From Methanoculleus sp. UBA430 (GTDB lineage Archaea > Halobacteriota > Methanomicrobia > Methanomicrobiales > Methanoculleaceae), in NCBI RefSeq assembly GCF_002506585.1, contig NZ_DAXW01000009.1, positions 471,406 through 535,405 of the forward strand: a stretch of DNA of 64,000 nt, given 5' to 3'. The notes under the pieces were generated by a model. It was not told the origin of the DNA. It did no database searches and saw only the letters and a program-made list of their open reading frames with translations. The translations under genes were made by a program, and so were the position numbers. Of this stretch, positions 50,635 to 59,627 are shown piece after piece (the stretch's first letter is position 1; every line of letters starts with the position of its first letter).

Positions 50635-50977
50635 GGGCCGAGGAGCCCCCCGACTTGAGTCGGGGGAGGAATCGGCCCCCCGCATATCCCGATACACTTT
50701 CACCCCGCAGGGACGCCCATTATGTCGGATGAGCACGAAGAGAGATCTGGTTGCGCCGCAGAAGGCACGAAGCAGGAACCCTCTCCTGTGGATTACCGTT
50801 CCATGCGATTGGCGCAAACGACACCACAGTGCAGCGATCTTGCTGCCAGGGCCGCCGTCAACCGGCCTATTGCGGTCCGCTCCCCCGACGCCGGGGGAGA
50901 GGTGGAATCGCAAGCCTACAAAGAGCATGATGCCACCCACGGCAGCATGCCCCCGACTTCAGTCGGGGGTAGTTGAC
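50635..50977 (+). mobile_element. Non-autonomous IS605-like mini-element or remnant
   Basis: Left end: outer stem GGGCCGA (50635-50641) / TCGGCCC (50672-50678) enclosing hairpin CCCCCGACT (50647-50655) / AGTCGGGGG (50658-50666), the same architecture as the left end of the intact element. Right end: hairpin CCCCCGACT / AGTCGGGGG (50950-50969) followed by TAGTTGAC. In between, a short frame (50722-50976, MSDEHEERSGCAAEG... ending PPTSVGGS) reads through the right hairpin as tnpB genes do. There is no transposase. Confidence 0.55.
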
Positions 50978-51131
50978 TGAGATGACCGAGGGGAGAAGGG
51001 AGGATGCAAGCAACAAAGACCATTCAACGGACGACCGAGTCGAAACGGACTCCGGAAGTGAGACGGCATTAATTCTTTTCTGATTATACCCCCTCTCATC
51101 AGGATAGAGCAATTTAACCAGAAGGTGCATG

Positions 51132-51177
51132 GCATATTATCGAATAATCAGACTGCATATTATCGAACAATCAGACT
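51132..51177. repeat. 23-bp tandem duplication
   Basis: GCATATTATCGAATAATCAGACT is followed at once by the same 23 bases with one T-to-C change. AT-rich; meaning unknown. Confidence 0.85.
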
Positions 51178-51504
51178 GAGTTGTCCACTTTGCTGCCCGC
51201 AGCTACAGATACCATATCTTTGTGAGGGGTTCCCCCAAGTGCGGAGATTCGGCAGTGTAGTAATTTAATGTGGCAGTGGTCATATTGGCGATGCAGAGCA
51301 TCCGGTACCCGAGGAACGGGTGGATAGCACCATCCAAACACTTGCATCAGGAGATTGTATCCGATCAGGTCGTTGTGGTTGTGAGGATGTATGAGACCTG
51401 CGCTCTGGATGATACTCGGGCTGCTGGGTCCATAAGAAGGGGACCAACGTATACCCATCCACGACGTCGGGCCCCTCTGACCTGACGAACTCCCGGAGCA
51501 TCAC
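51171..51504 (-). pseudogene. Possible decayed transposase fragment
   Basis: Two minus-strand frames, MMLREFVRSEGPDVVDGYTL... (from 51504) and MGIRWSPSYGPSSPSII... (from 51458), overlap and could be one protein split by a frameshift. The phrase REFVRSEGPDVVDGYT is reminiscent of DDE-type transposases, but no catalytic residues can be placed. No other sign of coding. Confidence 0.25.
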
Positions 51505-51673
51505 TTCTCAAGCAGGACTGATGTGGGTACTGTGAGATCATGAACCAATAGGGCAGTTGGTCACCTCAAAGTCGTCAATGCAACTGGTTTTCACGGCGTT
51601 GCCCTCCTGGTATCAGTTGGAGCGTACGATGCTCAGGCCATGTCCAAAAACCCGTAGCAAAGAATTCTGTCCG

Positions 51674-52204
51674 TCAGGCGCGTGACAGCCCTTCTCGATG
51701 AACTCGAGTGAGAAGCACCGCTACAAGTAGGCAGACCGCGACGATGAGCACATTCGAATTCGCAACGCCGAACCAGTCCCAGTCTCCTGAAAATATAGGA
51801 AGCATGAGTTTCTCGCTTGAAAATGGCCAGAGATATGGATAACCCGGCGGGGAGTATACCAATACATCTTCAAGCAGATGGGACCCAAACCCAATTCCTG
51901 CAAAAGAGACTGCAAGGATAAATTTAACTCCTGTTCGTGATAGGATAAGCCCTGTTCCCACGGCAAAGAGAACGAGGCATCCAATTGTATGAAACGAGCC
52001 GTGGAATGGAAGAGGCAACACCAGAAGACCGGAAGCGAAGAGCTCAGGCACTACCCGATGCAGGAAATCGACCGTTATATCGATATCAGGCGCCATCGCG
52101 CCAACTACGATAATCCAGGAACGATCTCTTTCCTTTGTTTCTCGCGTTATCATGCCGGCCAGGACCGCGATACCTATTCCAAAAATAATGTGCTCAATGA
52201 ACAT
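51674..52204 (-). CDS. Membrane-bound metal-dependent hydrolase family protein
   Basis: 176 residues from ATG 52204 (MFIEHIIFGIG); longer starts lack support. Four or so hydrophobic helices with family residues: early His (IEHIIF), GAMAPDIDITVD, a PFHGSFHT His pair, FGSHLLEDVLVYSPPGYPYLWPFS with HxLED. Same broad YdjM/DUF457 family as 2873-3616 but distant. It sits at the far end of the glycan locus, suggesting, without proof, a role in the envelope. Confidence 0.82.
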   Translation of the reverse strand: MFIEHIIFGIGIAVLAGMITRETKERDRSWIIVVGAMAPDIDITVDFLHRVVPELFASGLLVLPLPFHGSFHTIGCLVLFAVGTGLILSRTGVKFILAVSFAGIGFGSHLLEDVLVYSPPGYPYLWPFSSEKLMLPIFSGDWDWFGVANSNVLIVAVCLLVAVLLTRVHREGLSRA

Positions 52205-52547
52205 TCGCCCCTCCGGAAGCCTAACCGACTTCCCAAGTGTATTTCCCAAGTTTAAAACATACCCCTCGCCCGGCACCACAAGTGGCAGAGGACATCTCAA
52301 AATCTCTCTGCCGGGAGGGGAGGGTCACCCCTCCCGATTCCCCAAGGCGCGATATCCTTGAGGGAAGCCGTATCTACGAATCTGATAGCCGGGTATGGCT
52401 TAACTCTCCGCAAACGTTCGTAAAGATACCCCGAACCATGTGGACTTTCAGTTGCTGAATACTTTTGAGATGACATCATAACCAAGAGGATTACTCCCTC
52501 AACGGCAAGCACGTTAGCGGGGTTTTACGAAAATTTTTCAACCCAAT
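52205..52547. other. Intergenic region containing palindromic repeat copy 2
   Basis: 343 bp without a gene. It is dominated by the repeat at 52305-52464; the rest is AT-rich on the right side near the stop of the glycosyltransferase. Confidence 0.5.
52305..52464. repeat. Dispersed palindromic intergenic repeat, copy 2
   Basis: It aligns with 16221-16365: TCTCTGCCGGGAGGGG identical at the left, then GGAAGCCGTATCTACGAATCTG, GGGTATGG-T-AACTCTCCGCAAACGTTCGTAAA, CCCGAACCATGTGGACTTT and ATACTT. Internal arms GGTATGGCT and GAACCATG still pair partly. Both copies lie just downstream of a minus-strand stop codon. Confidence 0.65.
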
Positions 52548-53681
52548 TTACATCACTCTCAGCACTTCTTCCCAACGGGCAACTGTTGATTCAAAAGAGA
52601 AATTCTCCTCAACAAACTGCTTTCCGCTCTTTGCGATCAGGTCCAGGTCCGGGGAATCCAGCGCCCGAATAACATTCTCTGCGATACACTCCGGGGAGTT
52701 GTTCTCCATGATAAATCCGGTTATCCCATCCACAATAACGTCTGGTACCGCCCCAACCGCCGTCGCAAGCACCGGAGTTCCGCAGGCCATAGCCTCAAGC
52801 ATGATGTTCGGGAGCCCTTCGGTGTAGGAGGGGAGGACGAGGAGGCGGAGCTGGTTCAGGTACCTGGGGAGATCGTCGCGGGAGACCCAGCCAGGGAGGT
52901 CGACGCGGGCGGCGACCCCCCCTTCCCGCAGGGAGGCCGAAATCGCCTCCCGCAACTCCCCGTCCCCGCCGATAAGCACGCGAAGATCCTCCCGGTTGCC
53001 AAGGAGGAGGAGGAGGGCCAGGGCGAAGTTCCGGGCGCCTTTCTCCTCAGTCAGCCGGCCGATATAACCGAGGAGGGGAGGGCGGTCAGGCAAGGGCGTG
53101 GTGATGGTGAAGGTCGTGAAATCCAGGAAATGTTCATGGGCAATGAGGATTTTGTGGCGGTATTTCTCGAGGTTCCACTCGGAAATTAGCAGTGAACTAT
53201 AGACAATAAGTTTATCGGCTAGGATGCGGTTAATCTCTGAAAATAGGCGGAATATCGCTATTATACCGCCATTTCCAGATTCCAACGATTTTAAGTCGGA
53301 ACCTGCAAACAACAATATGGCCGGTTTTTGTGTGATTTTTGCAGATATTATTGGCAATACTAACGATTCTCCACCTATAAAGAACAACCAACTGTCGACA
53401 TTTTTTGCCATTAGATACACGGACATAGAAATTCTTATTTGCGTAATGGCATATGATATGGCCCTACCGAATAGGCTTTGTTTCAATTGATGATATATAT
53501 TTACTGACTGAATTCTGGTGTCTATGTTGGCAATTTTTGATCCGTCGTTTCCGGTTATAACATATAGCAGATTATCTGACTGTTTTAGTAGTATATTTAT
53601 GAGATTCGACAATGGTTCGACTCCAGCTCGGGCTATTGGAAATGTTATTACTCCAATTCTTCTCTGTGTCACAATAATCAC
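52548..53681 (-). CDS. Glycosyltransferase family 4, possible chimera
   Basis: 377 residues from GTG 53681, one base after the stop of the upstream gene. GT-B fold: the C-terminal donor-binding domain (about 195-377) has LLGYIGRLTEEKGARN, LRVLIGGDGELR, VDLPGWVSRDDLPRYLNQ and PSYTEGLPNIMLEAMACGTPVLATAVGAVPDVI with the family E-x7-E. The N-terminal acceptor domain is poorly conserved. DNA for the C-terminal half is GC-rich like the host, while that for the N-terminal half is AT-rich, with the break near 53110-53160. It builds surface glycans; donor and acceptor unknown. Confidence 0.88.
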   Translation of the reverse strand: MIIVTQRRIGVITFPIARAGVEPLSNLINILLKQSDNLLYVITGNDGSKIANIDTRIQSVNIYHQLKQSLFGRAISYAITQIRISMSVYLMAKNVDSWLFFIGGESLVLPIISAKITQKPAILLFAGSDLKSLESGNGGIIAIFRLFSEINRILADKLIVYSSLLISEWNLEKYRHKILIAHEHFLDFTTFTITTPLPDRPPLLGYIGRLTEEKGARNFALALLLLLGNREDLRVLIGGDGELREAISASLREGGVAARVDLPGWVSRDDLPRYLNQLRLLVLPSYTEGLPNIMLEAMACGTPVLATAVGAVPDVIVDGITGFIMENNSPECIAENVIRALDSPDLDLIAKSGKQFVEENFSFESTVARWEEVLRVM

Positions 53682-53682
53682 G

Positions 53683-54861
53683 TCAGATGAGATCTAAATA
53701 AACGCTCTCTGTTTTATCTGAGACTGTCTCCCAAGAATACTCTTTCGAGAGTATTTCTCCAGTCTTGCCAAGTCTGTCACGAAGCGATTCTGAGTCGCAC
53801 AGACACGAAATTTTCTCAGCGAGGTCATCAGGATCTCTGGGGATTGTCAACAGGCCATTTATACCATCTTTAACAACATCGGGAACTCCTCCCACACTCG
53901 AAGCTACCACAGGTAAACCGCTAGCCATAGCCTCTAGATTTACAATCCCAAAACTTTCTGTTAACGATGGCAGAACAAACAGATCTGAAGCCTTATAGTA
54001 AAGAGCCTTGGATTTGCTGGTAACGAATCCCAGGAATTTTACATTGTTCTGCAGGTTTAACTCTTCCGTCAACCGTTTCAAATCTTCTTCGATGATACCT
54101 TTTCCTCCGATGAGCAACAATGTGTTCGGATGCTGTTTCACAACGTGAGCCATCGCCGTTATTAATACGTTAGGCCCCTTGTGCGGGTGTAGCGACCCCA
54201 TATAAAGCAATATCTTCTTTTCCATGGGTAAATTCAAGATGTCCCTACATTCACCTTTAGATTGAGGAATCTGAAATTCCTGTAGATTTAAGCCATTGGG
54301 TATGATTACTATTTTATCTCGATACTTTTTCAAATTCTCCGATACATCTACAAATGATTTTGAAGGTGCGATATTTATGTCGCTCTTGGAGAGAAGCCAA
54401 TCACAGATTAGATTGTTGTATAAGAACACCCCTGCTCTACGACGAAATGTACCAAAGCCTCCAATCCACTCTGCGTGATGCGTAATTACAAACGGGATGT
54501 TCTTCCTTTTGGCGTATATGGCACCTCCTAGCGGGGCGGGGAGGCCACCAGCGTGCGAATGTACAATATCGAGATCGACGCTTGAGAAAAACGGTCTAAT
54601 TAAATGCTTTAAAGCAATGGAGCCCTGGCCAACCGTAAAATTGGACTTGTACCGTATTACCGATATATTACCATATCTAGATAGGGAGCCATCCTCATTT
54701 TGTGCCGTAGTAAACACATAGACTTCATGGCCCCGTTTCGCCATTTGAACTGCAAGGTTATATGCGACTATTCCAGCCCCTCCTGGAGAGGACTGCTTAA
54801 GAATCTTCCCTGTAATTGGGTTTTGATATGGAAACATGTCTATGAAATATCCAATCCTCAT
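53683..54861 (-). CDS. Glycosyltransferase family 4
   Basis: 392 residues from ATG 54861 with GGTGA 8 bases upstream. GT-B fold: MRIGYFIDMFPYQNPITGKILKQSSPGGAGIVAYNLAVQMAKRGHEVYVFTT at the N-terminus, the C-terminal domain with LLYMGSLHPHKGPNVLITA, LLIGGKGIIEEDL and PSLTESFGIVNLEAMASGLPVVASSVGGVPDVV. It is similar to PimB/WcaL-like mannosyl- or glucosyltransferases. The whole gene is AT-rich compared with the window, so probably acquired. Adjacent to the next glycosyltransferase by 1 bp. Confidence 0.92.
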   Translation of the reverse strand: MRIGYFIDMFPYQNPITGKILKQSSPGGAGIVAYNLAVQMAKRGHEVYVFTTAQNEDGSLSRYGNISVIRYKSNFTVGQGSIALKHLIRPFFSSVDLDIVHSHAGGLPAPLGGAIYAKRKNIPFVITHHAEWIGGFGTFRRRAGVFLYNNLICDWLLSKSDINIAPSKSFVDVSENLKKYRDKIVIIPNGLNLQEFQIPQSKGECRDILNLPMEKKILLYMGSLHPHKGPNVLITAMAHVVKQHPNTLLLIGGKGIIEEDLKRLTEELNLQNNVKFLGFVTSKSKALYYKASDLFVLPSLTESFGIVNLEAMASGLPVVASSVGGVPDVVKDGINGLLTIPRDPDDLAEKISCLCDSESLRDRLGKTGEILSKEYSWETVSDKTESVYLDLI

Positions 54862-54918
54862 AGTCCGCTCACCGGGTAGATCCACACATTCGCACTCTGA
54901 TTTCCTCCCATGAAAATA

Positions 54919-55365
54919 TCAGACATTTAACGCAAACATAAACAATAACCGAACTTGATTCATTGGTCTAAAACTTTCCACTGGTTCGCATGAACCAGTA
55001 CCGCGCAGGATTTTAAGAGTGATCTCTGGTGCACATCTCTCGCCAATGACCGCAGGGTCATGGAGTTTAATAACCATAGGTTCGCACAAATCCTCAGCAA
55101 CCCGTTTATTTAGCGAAATCAGAATACATTTCTTAGTTCTATTTATGATTCTTTTGGGCAGAGATCTTGATACCGACTTTTTTAAGACGTATTTCCCGGT
55201 CATATCATTGGTTTTGAAAGGATCCTCATGCGTCCATCCTGCTCCCTGCTTTGTCACCGACAGTTCCAAGACATGTCCCATCGGGCAACTGGCGGAATAG
55301 CCGGGAACTTGCAGACCATATCCCGTGGTAAGTCCCGACCTGATCTCAGGCACAGCCGCAATCAT
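54919..55365 (-). CDS. Uncertain 148-residue reading frame
   Basis: The ATG at 55365 overlaps the stop of the family-2 glycosyltransferase (ATGA), which favours translation. The product (MIAAVPEIRSGLTTG..., CPMGHVLELSVTKQG, KLHDPAVIGERCAPEI) matches no family I know and has no clear signal or membrane segment. AT-rich like the next gene. It could be a decayed gene rather than a live one. Confidence 0.35.
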   Translation of the reverse strand: MIAAVPEIRSGLTTGYGLQVPGYSASCPMGHVLELSVTKQGAGWTHEDPFKTNDMTGKYVLKKSVSRSLPKRIINRTKKCILISLNKRVAEDLCEPMVIKLHDPAVIGERCAPEITLKILRGTGSCEPVESFRPMNQVRLLFMFALNV

Positions 55366-56432
55366 GGTGAACCCCTCCCGGCTGCCGCAGAACTCTTCGT
55401 AATCATCACCAACGAGTTCAAAATCAACCCCGACGTCACGAGCAGCAGCCCGAGGATCAGCGCCGCAAACCCCCCGGTGAAGACGATATAGTGGAACTGC
55501 CCGATCCGGTAGTACTCCGAGAAGGTGTAGAACTCCGCCCCGATCCCGAACAGCGTGACGAAGAGCCCCGAGATCCCGAAGGAGAGGAGGGGCCGCTTGT
55601 ACCCGATCAGCCCCACGATCCGGGCGAGCACCCCAAAGCCGTGGGAGACCGGGTTCTTCTTGTGTTTGTGGGGGACGTCGTAGGTGACCGAGATCGGGAC
55701 CTCGGTCATCTTCAGGCCGAGAGGGGCGAAGTGGGCGATCATGTCTGACTCGATGTTGTAGCCCTCCGACACGAAGGTCAGGTTCTCAAGGGCCCTCCGG
55801 GAGAGAGCCCGGAAGCCCGACTGGGAGTCGGTGGTCGCGAAGGTCCCGCCGTCCACCGAGAGGTTCGTGAACCCGTTGAGAACCTTCTGCCCGGCGATGC
55901 GGTACTTCGGGATCTCGGCCTGGATCTCAAGGAACCGGGAACCAATGACCAGGTCGGCCTCGCCCGCGAGGACCGGGGCCGCCACCGCCGGGATCTGGGC
56001 AGGGTTGTGCTGGCCATCACCGTCGAGCATCACGACAGCCTCGTAGCTGAGGGCCCGGGCCCAGGCGAACCCGGCCATCATCGCCTTCGCCTTCCCCCCG
56101 TTCTCCGGCATCTCGATGACGTCGGCACCGGCGAGCCGGGCGATATCAGCGGTCCGGTCAGCCGAGCCGTCGTCGACGACGATGACGTGGTCGGCGTGCT
56201 GCCGTGCCTGGAGGACGACCGATCCGATCACCAGGCCCTCGTTGTAGGCCGGGATGACCGCGGCGATGTGATCCCCATGGTAGCGGGATTTCGCTGCCAC
56301 ATGACTGGCTGCCTGAACTCGATCTTCAGCCAGTTGCGACAGGGCCACACTCTCCGCGCTGGATAACTGCCACTCAAACTGCAGAAAAAACTCCTCCACA
56401 CGCTGCTCTTCCTCTGGTCTGTCACTGCCCAA
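55362..56432 (-). CDS. Dolichyl-phosphate-mannose-synthase-like glycosyltransferase with C-terminal membrane helices
   Basis: 356 residues; start TTG 56432 is tentative and about 55 residues precede the catalytic domain. The GT2 core (about 56-255) has HIAAVIPAYNEGLVIGSVV, VDDGSADRTADIARL, MLDGDGQHNP (DxD) and GSRFLE; SVDGGTFATTDSQSGFRALSR is typical of archaeal AglD/DPM-like enzymes. Two C-terminal helices (about 275-345). Transfers a sugar to dolichyl phosphate for protein glycosylation. GC-rich, unlike the two neighbours downstream. Confidence 0.88.
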   Translation of the reverse strand: MGSDRPEEEQRVEEFFLQFEWQLSSAESVALSQLAEDRVQAASHVAAKSRYHGDHIAAVIPAYNEGLVIGSVVLQARQHADHVIVVDDGSADRTADIARLAGADVIEMPENGGKAKAMMAGFAWARALSYEAVVMLDGDGQHNPAQIPAVAAPVLAGEADLVIGSRFLEIQAEIPKYRIAGQKVLNGFTNLSVDGGTFATTDSQSGFRALSRRALENLTFVSEGYNIESDMIAHFAPLGLKMTEVPISVTYDVPHKHKKNPVSHGFGVLARIVGLIGYKRPLLSFGISGLFVTLFGIGAEFYTFSEYYRIGQFHYIVFTGGFAALILGLLLVTSGLILNSLVMITKSSAAAGRGSP

Positions 56433-56528
56433 TGGATTGAAGAAAGTGACGGCCCCATTTCTTGATAGAAACGAGCGAAGAGGGATGGAAATCTCCTGGC
56501 AGTTGACCAGCGACTACACTATTGTTCA

Positions 56529-56540
56529 GTATATAAATAA
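56529..56540 (-). promoter_or_regulatory. TATA box of the minus-strand glycan operon
   Basis: The minus strand reads TTATTTATATAC, about 100 bp upstream of the proposed TTG start at 56432, so the leader would be about 75 bases. Strong match to the archaeal consensus. Confidence 0.55.
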
Positions 56541-56884
56541 CTTTCTGTCAATCAGATCAAGAGACTACTGAGACAATCAACGAGGGAAAACATGGGTTTT
56601 CACCCGGAAGTTATTCAATCCAGAGTATCGAAAGCACTTTCGGCCTCGGATCCCGGGCAGATTTTAGGTGACCGGCAGATCCCTGCACTATACAACACCT
56701 TCGTTCCACGGAGCAACCATTTAGAAGATATTTGACAGTGTGCCCTTGTCTCAGTGGGATTGCATCAACCCCCGGCAGGCAGGATAACCGGGAAAATAAA
56801 GGCTTGTGCAACCGGCTTGGAGATTTCCGTTAATAATCGAGCGATTTTCCATGTTGGGCCAGAGTCTACTGGTTCCTAGAAGGT

Positions 56885-57310
56885 GGTGTATGCCAGTCGT
56901 AACGGTATCTGCCCTGCTCCAAGGGGGCAGTCGGAGTAGTTGCAGGAATGCTAGCTGCTACCAGTCAACTACCCACCCCTAAAGGGGTGGGCTTCCTGCC
57001 TGTTTGGTCGTGAAACATCGACAACCGTCGTCGCCGGGGTGACACTCGTGCTGGCACACCGCAACCGGATAACCACAAGGCGCGAGAAGACTTTGGGGCA
57101 GTCGGCCCGGGTGTGGATCGTTTCTTCAAGACAGACAGGACATGTCTGACGATCACAATCCGTCTCAGATTTCCGGTCATAAAGACAGGGAAACTCAGGA
57201 TCCAAAAGGGTGTCGCCATACACTATCAGTTGGGGATATACTTCAGGGGCGCAGGTATTAATAGTCAAACGGTATCTACCACACTCCAAAGCGTGTAGGG
57301 AGTTGGAGGG
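56885..57310 (-). mobile_element. IS605-like remnant
   Basis: A right end of the same design as the intact element is present on the minus strand: GGCAGGAAGCCCACCCC, loop, GGGGTGGGTAGTTGAC (56964-57000). Upstream a 106-codon frame (57289 to 56969; CPVC and CLEE phrases, tail RQEAHPFRGG) reads through the hairpin in the manner of a TnpB C-terminus. A second partial copy of its 5' part (AACGGTATCTGCC-CTGCTCCAA) lies at about 56899-56925 beside the first (57268-57290). No intact gene. Confidence 0.5.
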
Positions 57311-57316
57311 GGAGGA

Positions 57317-58489
57317 TTGAGTCGGGGAACCGTCTTTGTAACCGACGCACAGATGCGGAGTTCTCTTGCGGTAATTAGGTCGCTTGGGAAACAGGGATTG
57401 GATGTAACTGCAGGCGAGGAGACGAGATATGCAACAGGTGCTTTTTCGCGATACTGTAACCGGAGGCTGGTATATCCCTCACCGAAGAGAAAGGAGGAGC
57501 AATTCATAGAGTATCTCCTTGAAACCCTGAGATCAACGGAGACCGATGCGATATTTCCGGTTGCCGACGCCTGTTTAAAACCCATTATCGATCACGAAGA
57601 GGAGATCTCCCGGTACACCCAGATCGCCCTGCCACCCCGTGACATCTTCATGAAGGGCTACGATAAAGGAGTGACCCTCCGTATCGCCCTCGACAACGGC
57701 ATTCCATGTCCGCGAACATTCTTCCCGGAGAATCCGGACGACGCAGCCAGGATCGCCGGGGAGATCGACTACCCGGTCGTCGTAAAACCCCGGGTGAGTT
57801 CAGGTAGACGGGGAGTAAGGGTCTGCAGAGATCCGGAAACTCTAATCCAAGCGTATGCGGCCTCAGCATCAGAGTTTGGCCCGGTGGTAATCCAGGAATT
57901 CATACCCTATGGTGGGGAGCTTGGGGTCTACACCCTCCTCAATGAGAGATCTGAACTACGTGCAGTGACCGTCCAGAGACGGATCCGTTCCTACCCGATC
58001 TCCGGTGGGGCAAGCACCCTCCGGGAGACCATTAAGGACGAACGCTCCCAGGCAGCTACGGAGATCGCCCTCCATCTCCTGAAGGCAATGCGATGGTCCG
58101 GGGTTGCAATGGTGGAGTTCCGGATCGATGCCCGCGACGGAAGCCTCAAACTCATGGAGGTGAACCCCCGCTTCTGGGGCTCGCTGCACCTCTCGATCCT
58201 GAGTGGTGTGGACTTCCCCTACCTCCTCTACCAGATGCTCAGGGATGGAGATGTCGAACCGGTTCCAGATTATCAGGAGGGAGTGGAGTGTCGCTGGCTC
58301 CTTCCTGGGGATATTCTCTGGTACCTTAGCGCCCCAAAGACTTGGCAGAACCTCAAAGAATTTCTCAGGTTTAACACGCCGGATGATATTCTTTCGCTTC
58401 ACGATCCTGGGCCTACACTGGGTTTCGTACTTGCCACAGCACGCTACGCACTTGACTCTGAGATGTGGAGATTTGTCCTGAGACGATAA
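57317..58489 (+). CDS. ATP-grasp enzyme
   Basis: 390 residues from TTG 57317, supported by GGAGGGGGAGGA just upstream; ATG 57353 is an alternative. The N-terminal domain has FVTDAQMRSSLAVIRSLGKQGLDVTAGE, the ATP-grasp core has YPVVVKPRVSSGRRGVRVC (ATP-binding Lys), VVIQEFIPYGGELGVYTLL and WSGVAMVEFRIDARDGSLKLMEVNPRFWGS (Mg ligands). ATP-grasp enzymes join an acyl phosphate to an amine or similar. In a glycan locus it probably adds an amino acid or other acyl group to a sugar; this is inference. One base separates it from the deacetylase. Confidence 0.9.
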   Translation: MSRGTVFVTDAQMRSSLAVIRSLGKQGLDVTAGEETRYATGAFSRYCNRRLVYPSPKRKEEQFIEYLLETLRSTETDAIFPVADACLKPIIDHEEEISRYTQIALPPRDIFMKGYDKGVTLRIALDNGIPCPRTFFPENPDDAARIAGEIDYPVVVKPRVSSGRRGVRVCRDPETLIQAYAASASEFGPVVIQEFIPYGGELGVYTLLNERSELRAVTVQRRIRSYPISGGASTLRETIKDERSQAATEIALHLLKAMRWSGVAMVEFRIDARDGSLKLMEVNPRFWGSLHLSILSGVDFPYLLYQMLRDGDVEPVPDYQEGVECRWLLPGDILWYLSAPKTWQNLKEFLRFNTPDDILSLHDPGPTLGFVLATARYALDSEMWRFVLRR

Positions 58490-58490
58490 C

Positions 58491-59369
58491 ATGTGGATCA
58501 ACGCACTCAGTATCGACCTTGAGTTCTGGTGGTGCAACGAGTTCCTGACAGAGTATCTGCCCTCGGATCGAGAGGATATGTTCAAGGAATCGTTGCGACC
58601 GATCTTTGCACTACTCGGCGCATTCAACGTTAAGGCGACGTTCTTTGTCCTTGGCGCCGTCGCAGAGAAATATCCTGAGGTCGTCCACGAGGTCTACCAG
58701 AGCGGTCACGAAATTGCGTGTCACGCCTACTCCCATAAACCGCTCTACTCGATGGACCAGAGGGAATTTGAGGGAGAACTCAAAAAATCCCTTGAACTGC
58801 TCGCCGACTACAACCCAATCGGATTCCGGGCGCCATCGTTCTCCCTGAACAACAGGACAAAGTGGGCGCTCGAGACGCTAGAGAAGTACGACTTCCAGTA
58901 TGACTCGAGCATCTTCCCGGTGAGGACGCAACTCTACGGTGTGCCAGACGCACCTATTGGTATTTACCGGCCTTCCAGGGATGATATCACCGTCCACGAT
59001 CCTGAAGGCTCGATCATCGAGTTTCCTCTCTCCATAGTCAAACTCGGCATAAACATCCCGATATCCGGGGGATTTTATCTCCGTGCCCTTCCAAAAGAGT
59101 TCCTCTCCTGGGGTGTCAGCAGGGTAGCCTCGAAGAGACCGGCAAACATCTATTTTCATCCCCATGACCTCTATCCGGGCCCTCCTCCGCTTGAAGTGCC
59201 ATTTGTATCCCGTTTCATTACCTACCACGGTGTCCATACAGCACTTGGTAAACTCATCGTGCTCATGATGAAGTTCACATTCATGCCTATAGGAACGCTT
59301 CTCGATGAACTCTCACTGCTGTCCCAGGATGCACGAGTCCCGGCGCCGCCTGCCATCGCCCGTAGGTAA
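58491..59369 (+). CDS. Polysaccharide deacetylase-family protein
   Basis: 292 residues of the NodB/CE4 fold: NALSIDLEFWWC (catalytic-type Asp), KATFFVLGAVAEKYPEVVHEVYQSGHEIACHAYSHKPL (metal H-x-H region), FRAPSFSLNNRTKWALETLEKYDFQYDSSIFP and FYLRALPKEFLSWG ... IYFHPHDLYP. The last two match the DUF3473-containing deacetylases of exopolysaccharide loci. Removes N-acetyl from sugar intermediates or polymer. Immediately downstream of the ATP-grasp gene. Confidence 0.92.
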   Translation: MWINALSIDLEFWWCNEFLTEYLPSDREDMFKESLRPIFALLGAFNVKATFFVLGAVAEKYPEVVHEVYQSGHEIACHAYSHKPLYSMDQREFEGELKKSLELLADYNPIGFRAPSFSLNNRTKWALETLEKYDFQYDSSIFPVRTQLYGVPDAPIGIYRPSRDDITVHDPEGSIIEFPLSIVKLGINIPISGGFYLRALPKEFLSWGVSRVASKRPANIYFHPHDLYPGPPPLEVPFVSRFITYHGVHTALGKLIVLMMKFTFMPIGTLLDELSLLSQDARVPAPPAIARR

Positions 59370-59431
59370 TATGGACAAGGATGAACTGACTTTCTCGCTG
59401 CTCCCCAAATCCCCGATACGGATTCAGCTCC

Positions 59432-59451
59432 CCGATGACACCAGTCATCGG
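59432..59451 (+). terminator. Perfect hairpin after the deacetylase gene
   Basis: CCGATGAC (59432-59439), loop ACCA, GTCATCGG (59444-59451). It lies 63-82 bp beyond the deacetylase stop; no long T run follows. Confidence 0.4.
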
Positions 59452-59616
59452 CATCTGACTCGCTTAAGAGAGCAAATCCACGAAACTGGTAGTCACGGTG
59501 AGGTACTGCAACATCCGATTCAGGTTATTCTGCAATCGCAGTCCTGGAACCAGGGTGGTTGCGACACCAGCCGCAACCGGGGATACCCCCCGATGAGATC
59601 CTGGATACATGGATAC

Positions 59617-59627
59617 GCATATATACC
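59617..59627 (+). promoter_or_regulatory. TATA box of the LegB-like operon
   Basis: GCATATATACC lies 65 bp upstream of the ATG at 59692, predicting a transcription start near 59650 and a leader of about 40 bases that contains the AGGAG site at 59679-59683. Confidence 0.65.

Larger units (their letters stand above)
50223..51673. other. Gene-poor region with IS-derived mini-element and debris
   Basis: 1451 bp with no convincing intact gene. It includes an IS605-type mini-element (50635-50977), a 23-bp tandem duplication (51132-51177), and two minus-strand reading frames (51171-51504) that together look like a decayed transposase. Base composition fluctuates. Confidence 0.5.
56433..57316. other. 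Gene-free region with TATA box and IS remnants
   Basis: 884 bp without an intact gene. The left part holds the promoter of the minus-strand glycosyltransferase (56529-56540). 56560-56880 shows nothing recognisable. 56885-57310 is IS605-like debris. Confidence 0.5.
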
